Source: Fibrobacteria bacterium GUT77
GTDB lineage: Bacteria; Fibrobacterota; Chitinivibrionia; Chitinivibrionales; Chitinispirillaceae
Direction: 5' to 3'
Length of the DNA stretch: 5,322 nt
Assembly: GCA_001462255.1 (NCBI GenBank)
Contig: LIUJ01000170.1
Span: 1,381-6,702 of the forward strand
Shown here: piece by piece, positions 1 through 3,486 of the stretch
Layout: each line of letters starts with the position of its first letter
Position numbering within the stretch: the first letter of the stretch is position 1
Translations under genes and position numbers: made by a program
Notes under the pieces: generated by a model
Seen by the model: the letters and a program-made list of their open reading frames with translations, nothing else
Told to the model about the DNA's origin: nothing
Databases searched by the model: none

Positions 1-680
1 CCGAAGCCGCCGCTGCCGCCCAACTCCCCAAAGGCCATGGTCTCCGACGGGAAAGCCTCCGCCGGCGGCGGGAAAGCCGGCGCGGTAGGCGGCGGGGGCG
101 GCGGAGGAGGGGCCATAGGTTGCAAATCCATAGACGGCAAAGCCGACACCGGCTCTATCATCGGCGGCGGCGGCATAGCCGGTATCGGCTCTATCACCGG
201 CGGCGGAGGAGGAGGCGGCGGCGCGGAAACGCCGTGCTCACCCATAGCGGCATCGTCCCCGAAAGCGGAACCTATCTCCGAACGCAGACTCTCGAACTCC
301 GACTGCGCCGCGGAACCGGCGGCATGGGCGGCCGCCGAAAGCTCGTTCGACACCCCCATAAGCTCGGCCTCGCCGGAAAGGACGCTCATGGCGCTCTGGA
401 TCCCGGCGGTTTGGAGAATCCCCACGACCTTGGCCTGCGGCGACAAAAGCGCCAGCCTCCCGTTAGACTCCTGCGCCCGCTTGTTGAGCGTCACCAACGC
501 GTTGATGCCGTCGGAGTATATGTAGTCGAGCGGCGAAATGTCTATGGCGACATAACGCCGACCGGACGCGAACATCTGGCTGATGTGGTCCTTCAACAGG
601 CCGGAATTGAACATCTCATCGTCTTCCAGCACCGGCACGACCACATCAAAAAGACCGATTGTCTTGTTACTGAAGTTAAT
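1..680 (-). CDS. STAS-domain protein (anti-sigma factor antagonist type) with proline-rich tail, C-terminus beyond left edge
   Basis: The frame is open from about 710 down to position 1 with no stop, giving 226 codons before the edge. Residues ~5-95 read as a STAS domain of the SpoIIAA/RsbV type: a beta strand around IGLFDVVVPV, the core VAIDISPLDYIYSDG, helix INALVTLNKRA and the strand LALLSP. STAS proteins of this type bind anti-sigma kinases and are switched by serine phosphorylation; Ser56 aligns with B. subtilis SpoIIAA Ser58, but the usual DSSG reads YSDG. After an Ala/Ser/Glu-rich linker (~97-130), two runs of eight prolines and two IEP repeats form a low-complexity tail. The start is unusual: no ATG, GTG or TTG lies between the in-frame TAA (711-713) and codon 13. 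The GGGAGG ribosome site sits five bases before an ATT codon (678-680), taken here as the start. The next options, GTG codon 13 and ATG codon 23, would remove the first strand. The gene follows a tRNA on the same strand. STAS assignment is firm; start and partner are inferred. Confidence 0.82.
   Translation of the reverse strand, partial: MNFSNKTIGLFDVVVPVLEDDEMFNSGLLKDHISQMFASGRRYVAIDISPLDYIYSDGINALVTLNKRAQESNGRLALLSPQAKVVGILQTAGIQSAMSVLSGEAELMGVSNELSAAAHAAGSAAQSEFESLRSEIGSAFGDDAAMGEHGVSAPPPPPPPPVIEPIPAMPPPPMIEPVSALPSMDLQPMAPPPPPPPPTAPAFPPPAEAFPSETMAFGELGGSGGF
135..200 (-). repeat. Imperfect 30-bp direct repeat in the proline-rich tail of the STAS gene
   Basis: Two 30-base units (171-200 and 135-164) differ at 5 of 30 positions and are separated by a 6-base run of CCG codons. 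On the coding strand each encodes P-(V/M)-IEP-x-x-A-(M/L)-P. They sit between the two eight-proline runs, at about 201-224 and 88-111. The pattern suggests the tail grew by local duplication, so its length may vary between strains. Confidence 0.7.
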
Positions 681-685
681 AGCAA

Positions 686-691
686 CCTCCC
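686..691 (-). promoter_or_regulatory. Strong Shine-Dalgarno site that places the STAS gene start at an ATT codon
   Basis: On the minus strand GGGAGG is followed by a five-base spacer (TTGCT) and then ATT. This is near-ideal spacing and the best ribosome site on this side of the window. The TTG inside the spacer is out of frame with the STAS domain and too close to the site, so ATT is the only in-frame codon at the right distance. Confidence 0.65.
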
Positions 692-725
692 TGAAGAATG
701 TCGCTGTCGATTACATTACACAAAA

Positions 726-800
726 TGCGCTAGACAGGGTTCGAACCTGTGGCCTTCGGCTTCGGAGGCCGACGCTCTGATCCAACTGAGCTACTAGCGC
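726..800 (-). tRNA. tRNA-Arg, anticodon CCG
   Basis: A complete cloverleaf folds from the minus strand, 75 nt long. The acceptor stem GCGCTAG pairs fully with CTAGCGC. The D arm is GCTC/GAGC with GG in the loop. The anticodon stem TCGGC/GCCGA encloses the loop CTCCGAA, giving anticodon CCG, which reads the Arg codon CGG. The variable loop has 5 nt, and the T arm ACAGG/CCTGT has the loop TTCGAAC. Discriminator base A is followed by TTTTG, so CCA is not encoded and must be added enzymatically. A20 in the D loop and C35 in the anticodon agree with the known arginine identity elements of E. coli. The STAS gene follows on the same strand with no convincing terminator between. An AT-rich stretch just upstream (minus-strand TATATT at 814-819) could hold its -10 element, but I see no clear -35. 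Confidence 0.96.
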
Positions 801-810
801 TTCCCGATAT

Positions 811-885
811 ATTAATATAATTAATGGCGAAAAAGATTAATAAAATTTTTTTTGACTTTAGCGACGCTCTCATTGTAAAATTAAT
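811..885 (+). other. Cluster of four palindromic ATTAAT hexamers in the divergent promoter gap
   Basis: ATTAAT, which equals its own reverse complement, occurs at 811-816, 820-825, 836-841 and 880-885. Three copies lie between the tRNA gene and the -35 element of the HDOD operon. The fourth overlaps the end of its -10 element. The region is very AT-rich, which raises the chance rate, so an operator role is only a possibility. The remainder of this gap (801-933) contains no other gene that I can see. Confidence 0.3.
852..881 (+). promoter_or_regulatory. Sigma-70-like promoter for the HDOD-DRTGG-PHP operon
   Basis: TTGACT (852-857; five of six match TTGACA) is followed by an 18-base spacer and TAAAAT (876-881; five of six match TATAAT). 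An AT-rich tract with a run of T precedes the -35 and resembles an UP element. The predicted transcription start is near 888, leaving a leader of about 45 bases before the ATG at 934. It is the only good promoter pair seen in this gap on the plus strand. Confidence 0.6.
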
Positions 886-933
886 ATTATAGGATTTAGA
901 CTTAACTTACGACTTTATCTTTTGGTACAAAAT

Positions 934-1806
934 ATGAACTACGATATCGAAGAACTTCAGGATAAGATCAAGACGATCGCGAATCTGCCTACGCTCCCGC
1001 ATATCGCCTCGCGGCTTATGCGGATCGTGAACTCCCCGTCCGCGTCCGCCGACACGGTCGCCTCGCTCGTCTCCCAAGACATATCCCTAAGCGCCAAAGT
1101 GCTACGCTTGGCCAACAGCGCTTTTTACGGCATACCGCACAGCGTCAACACCCTCAACAACGCCGTAATCATCCTCGGCTTTAAAATAATACAAACCATG
1201 GTGCTTAGCCTCACCGTCTTCGACATGTTCTCAGAGAGCGACGACAAGACCCCTACGCCGTTCGACCGCGACGCCTTTTGGGATCACTCGCTGCGATGCG
1301 CCGTAATCGCGCGGCTCCTCGCCCACAAACGCAAGCGAAACTACGCGCTCGACCCGGAAGAAGCCTTCTGCGCCGGCTTACTGCACGACATAGGCAAGGT
1401 GGTCATGGAACAATACCTTAACGCCGACTTTCACAAGGCCCTCCACCACGCGCGGGCAAACGGCATCCCTATATTCGAGGCCGAAAAAGAGCTTTTGGGA
1501 TACACGCACTGCGACGTAGCCTCCTGGCTTACCGGCACGTGGTCGCTACCCGACGAAATCGAGCAACCGCTCGTATGCCACCACGAACCCGAAGAGGCGA
1601 CTATCTGCGCCGATGCGGTGTTGATATGCCACATCGCGAACATAATGAGCAAAATAAACACGGAAAACGACACGGAAACGGACGACGCCGTACGCGAATT
1701 GGAACCGATGGCGAAAAAACTCGGCCTATACGCGAGAGACCTTGCGGATGTGATAGCGGAAATTCCGGGAGAGATGGAGCGGTCGTCGATATTCATTAAA
1801 AAGTGA
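934..1806 (+). CDS. HDOD-domain signalling protein
   Basis: This protein of 290 residues is almost entirely one HDOD domain, a catalytically degenerate relative of HD phosphohydrolases used in bacterial signalling, motility, chemosensory and second-messenger pathways. The family signature is clear: LPTLPHIASRLMRIV (residues 18-32), SQDISLSAKVLRLANSAFYG (47-66), then NAVIILGF (76-83) typical of the A(I/V)xxLG helix. The second half keeps HD-like residues: WDHSL with His118, GLLHDIGK with His151-Asp152, and a CHHEPEEA segment. Some metal binding may therefore survive, though most HDOD proteins are thought to be non-enzymatic scaffolds. There is no receiver, GGDEF or EAL domain and no membrane segment, so it is cytoplasmic and stand-alone. 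The ATG at 934 is preferred. A TTG at 922 would add four residues, but neither start has a good ribosome site. It is first in a three-gene operon, 33 bases before the DRTGG gene. Its specific input is unknown. Confidence 0.9.
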   Translation: MNYDIEELQDKIKTIANLPTLPHIASRLMRIVNSPSASADTVASLVSQDISLSAKVLRLANSAFYGIPHSVNTLNNAVIILGFKIIQTMVLSLTVFDMFSESDDKTPTPFDRDAFWDHSLRCAVIARLLAHKRKRNYALDPEEAFCAGLLHDIGKVVMEQYLNADFHKALHHARANGIPIFEAEKELLGYTHCDVASWLTGTWSLPDEIEQPLVCHHEPEEATICADAVLICHIANIMSKINTENDTETDDAVRELEPMAKKLGLYARDLADVIAEIPGEMERSSIFIKK

Positions 1807-1839
1807 CGCGTAACCCAAAACCAACGAAAGGCAAAAAAA

Positions 1840-2181
1840 ATGAAAGTTACCGACTTGGCCAACGCCCTAAACATGAAAATCGTCCACCCCGGTAAAGACG
1901 ACGCCGAAGTCACCTGCGGATACACTTCCGACCTGCTAAGCGACGTTATGGCCAACGCCGACGACGGTTGCGCGCTTATAACCATACAGGCGCACGTAAA
2001 CACCGTCGCCGTATCGGCGCTGGCCGGAGTATCGGCGGTAATAATCTGCGGCAACCACCCCATTCCGAGCGACATGGAAGAGGCGGCGCGGCGGGAGGGC
2101 ATAGCCCTGCTGCAAACCGAACACAACCAGTTCAACGCGTCGCGCTTGGTTTACGGTCAACTGTTCGGGGCAAACGCTTGA
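1840..2181 (+). CDS. Single-domain DRTGG protein, putative regulatory subunit
   Basis: The 113-residue product fits the small stand-alone DRTGG family. That domain is also found inside some phosphotransacetylases and CBS-domain proteins, where it is thought to regulate or bind ligand. Diagnostic features are the N-terminal MKVTDLANALNMKIV, then CGYTSDLLSDVMANA (26-40), ALITIQAHVNTVAVSALAG (45-63), and VIICG (67-71). As in other stand-alone members, the literal DRTGG motif is absent. No enzymatic residues or membrane segment are seen. It starts at ATG with GAAAGG eight bases upstream. Its stop overlaps the start of the PHP gene by four bases (TTGA), so the two are probably made in a fixed ratio. 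In several anaerobes the same DRTGG-PHP pair lies beside [FeFe]-hydrogenase, NuoE-like and anti-sigma-kinase genes; none of these is in this window. The exact role is unknown. Confidence 0.87.
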   Translation: MKVTDLANALNMKIVHPGKDDAEVTCGYTSDLLSDVMANADDGCALITIQAHVNTVAVSALAGVSAVIICGNHPIPSDMEEAARREGIALLQTEHNQFNASRLVYGQLFGANA

Positions 2182-2942
2182 TATACAAAGCCGACCTCCA
2201 TATCCACTCCTGCCTCTCCCCGTGCGCCTCGCTCGACATGTCGCCGCTCGCCATAGTTACGCGCGCCAAAGAGGTGGGGATAAACTGCCTCGCGCTAACC
2301 GACCACAATTCCGCAGGCAACTGCGCGGCCATGGGACGCCTCTGCGCCAAAGAGGGCATACTATTCTTCCCCGGACTGGAGGTCACCACAGCGGAGGAGG
2401 CGCACATCGTCTGCCTCTTCGGAACGGTCGACGCCGCCGTCGAGCTCGGACGCGTAGTCTACGAGGCGCTGCCGCACATAGACAACATTCCCGAAAAGAG
2501 CGGCGACCAAGTCTTCGTAAACGAGGAAGACGAAGTGGAGGGTTTTGAGGAGCGATACCTCGGAATGGCGACCACCCTCACCGTGGACGACCTGCGGGAG
2601 CGAACGACGGAGCTCGGCGGTCTCTTCATCGCGGCGCACATCGACAAACCGTGCTTCAGCGTAATATCGCAACTCGGCTTTTTATCCGGCGAGTTCACGG
2701 CCGTGGAACTCTCCCGCGCCGGGGCGATCCGAGAGGAAGCGCGGAAACTCGCGGACGGCTACGCCGCGGTAACAGCCTCCGACTCGCATTACATACACAC
2801 CATAGGGAGCGCCTACGTAGAGTTTGAGGCGGAAGACGCGCGCGTAGAGGGCTATAAACAAGCGCTTTCGGACAAACGGGTAAAACTCGTCGCTTTTGAC
2901 AAAGCGTTCAGGAGGGCGCCGGGAGGACAGGGGCGCGACTGA
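2178..2942 (+). CDS. PHP-domain metal-dependent phosphoesterase
   Basis: This 254-residue protein of the PHP superfamily (hydrolases of phosphate esters with a two- or three-metal site) has all the expected metal ligands in order: DLHIHS (His8, His10), LTDHN (Asp42, His43), GLEVTT (Glu68), AHIV (His76), AAHIDK (His154) and ASDSH (Asp202, His204). CLSPC (12-16) after the first motif is typical of the DRTGG-linked subgroup. An acidic insert, VNEEDEVEGFEE (114-125), lies mid-domain. It lacks polymerase domains, so it is neither PolX nor DnaE, and the order of motifs does not suggest histidinol phosphatase. Start choice: TTG at 2178 overlaps the DRTGG stop as TTGA, is preceded by GGGG seven bases upstream, and puts DLHIHS at the normal distance from the N-terminus. 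Upstream ATG codons in this frame lie inside the DRTGG gene. Its substrate is unknown; a nucleotide or phospho-metabolite is plausible. It ends 18 bases from the convergent DUF2934 gene. Confidence 0.88.
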   Translation: MIYKADLHIHSCLSPCASLDMSPLAIVTRAKEVGINCLALTDHNSAGNCAAMGRLCAKEGILFFPGLEVTTAEEAHIVCLFGTVDAAVELGRVVYEALPHIDNIPEKSGDQVFVNEEDEVEGFEERYLGMATTLTVDDLRERTTELGGLFIAAHIDKPCFSVISQLGFLSGEFTAVELSRAGAIREEARKLADGYAAVTASDSHYIHTIGSAYVEFEAEDARVEGYKQALSDKRVKLVAFDKAFRRAPGGQGRD

Positions 2943-2960
2943 CCGCACCCCTACTCACAG

Positions 2961-3341
2961 CTATTTTTTCACCGCCTTTTTAGCTACAACCGTCTTAACC
3001 GTAGCCATCGGCGCCGGTTTCGACTCTGCCTTAGGCGCCGCCGTGGGGGCCTTTACCTCCGCTTTAGGCTCTGCCTTGGGCGCCGGTTTGGGCGGCTCCT
3101 TGACCTCCGGCTTGGCTACCGCCGGCTTGACCTCCGCCTTGGGGGCGGCAACGGGAATCGGCTTGGACTCAGGCGCCTTAGCCTTGCCGCCGGACTCCTT
3201 CTTCTTCAACTCCTCCGTTACCTCCCTCTCGGCCTGAGCCCAGTCGGACTGCTGGTCGCCCGGCACGCCGCTACGCACACGCTTTTGGTAAACCTCGTAT
3301 GCCCTCTCCGCAATCAACTCGCTTAAAGGCTTGGTTGACAC
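2961..3341 (-). CDS. DUF2934 protein with histone-H1-like Ala/Pro/Lys tail
   Basis: The product has 126 residues in two parts. Residues ~8-45 match DUF2934, a short helical domain: IAERAYEVYQKRVRSGVPG followed by a DW-AEREV-EEL segment. From about residue 47 to the end the chain is almost only Ala, Pro, Lys, Glu and Val, with PKAE recurring four times and a basic end, AKKAVKK. Such tails occur in H1-like and AlgP-type DNA-binding proteins, so binding to nucleic acid is a reasonable inference but not shown. There is no signal peptide or membrane segment. The start is GTG at 3341, fixed by a perfect AAGGAGG six bases upstream. The gene lies three bases after the stop of the 40-residue membrane peptide and should be translated with it. 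The DNA for the tail holds short repeats around CTCTGCCTTRGGCGCC (about 3025-3085). The biological role of DUF2934 is unknown. Confidence 0.82.
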   Translation of the reverse strand: MSTKPLSELIAERAYEVYQKRVRSGVPGDQQSDWAQAEREVTEELKKKESGGKAKAPESKPIPVAAPKAEVKPAVAKPEVKEPPKPAPKAEPKAEVKAPTAAPKAESKPAPMATVKTVVAKKAVKK

Positions 3342-3344
3342 GCT

Positions 3345-3467
3345 TTACCTCCTTTTCAATATGGCAATAAATATGACAATAATGACCGTCACAAGAGAAA
3401 CGCCCGTTACAAGCAAATATAATTTGCGGCGCGGCAAATAATCAAATATTTTTTTTTGCCCCGCCAT
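3345..3467 (-). CDS. 40-residue single-pass membrane protein, unknown function
   Basis: A short gene encodes 40 residues. The polar N-terminus MAGQKKIFDYLPRRK is followed by one strong transmembrane helix (about residues 16-37: LYLLVTGVS, then a Val/Ile/Phe-rich stretch) and a basic end, KRR. Positive charge on both sides leaves topology undecided. Support for its being real: a coherent membrane helix, an end that coincides exactly with the ribosome site of the DUF2934 gene, and a three-base gap to that gene. There is no recognisable ribosome site before ATG 3467. A longer version could start at ATG 3488 (adding seven residues), which would overlap the dynamin start codon. A minus-strand TAAAAT (3476-3481) sits where a -10 element would give a nearly leaderless transcript from 3467. 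I do not recognise the family. Size and shape resemble small membrane regulators or type I toxin-like peptides, but nothing specific supports a toxin call. Confidence 0.68.
   Translation of the reverse strand: MAGQKKIFDYLPRRKLYLLVTGVSLVTVIIVIFIAILKRR
3348..3354 (-). promoter_or_regulatory. Perfect Shine-Dalgarno for the DUF2934 gene, embedded in the end of the upstream small gene
   Basis: AAGGAGG on the minus strand is formed by the last codons (AAA AGG AGG) of the small membrane-protein gene and is followed at once by its TAA stop. The GTG start of the DUF2934 gene comes six bases after the site. Ribosomes finishing the small gene would stop on top of the next initiation region, a standard layout for translational coupling. 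Confidence 0.8.
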
Positions 3468-3472
3468 TATTG

Positions 3473-3478
3473 TATATT
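3473..3478 (+). promoter_or_regulatory. Possible -10 element for a leaderless dynamin transcript
   Basis: TATATT lies 8 bases before the ATG at 3487, so transcription would begin at or just before the start codon. A poly-T tract (3450-3457) occupies the -35 position in place of a good TTGACA match. The ATG has no Shine-Dalgarno, which agrees with a leaderless mRNA. The same few bases read on the other strand could serve the small membrane gene. The assignment is tentative. Confidence 0.33.
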
Positions 3479-3486
3479 TTAGTATC

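Noticed and set aside
37..797. Two long plus-strand reading frames rich in Gly or Arg (37-525 and 120-797)
   Set aside because: They are mirror images of the proline-rich STAS gene on the minus strand. The second one also runs through the antisense of the tRNA, a well-known source of spurious proteins. Neither shows a domain or a ribosome site.
726..800. tRNA as an integration site for a mobile element
   Set aside because: No partial copy of the tRNA 3' end, integrase or phage gene appears elsewhere in the window.
1431..2135. Minus-strand frame of 234 codons opposite the HDOD and DRTGG genes
   Set aside because: It crosses two well-supported genes and their gap, has no domain or ribosome site, and its Ser/Ala-rich composition is that expected of the complement of GC-rich codons.
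1968..2177. N-terminal extension of the PHP protein from ATG 1968
   Set aside because: The added 70 residues overlap the DRTGG gene in another frame, are Arg/Gly-rich and domain-free. The TTG at 2178 has the TTGA overlap and puts the HxH motif where PHP proteins have it.
2930..2969. Possible terminator at the convergent PHP/DUF2934 junction
   Set aside because: A 7-bp stem with one C-A mismatch (2930-2951) exists, but the only T-run (2964-2969) begins twelve bases after it and lies inside the opposing gene. This is too weak to call.
3345..3467. Type I toxin interpretation of the 40-residue membrane peptide
   Set aside because: Size and charge fit, but no antisense RNA gene or antitoxin-like structure is visible, and coupling to the DUF2934 gene points to an ordinary operon.
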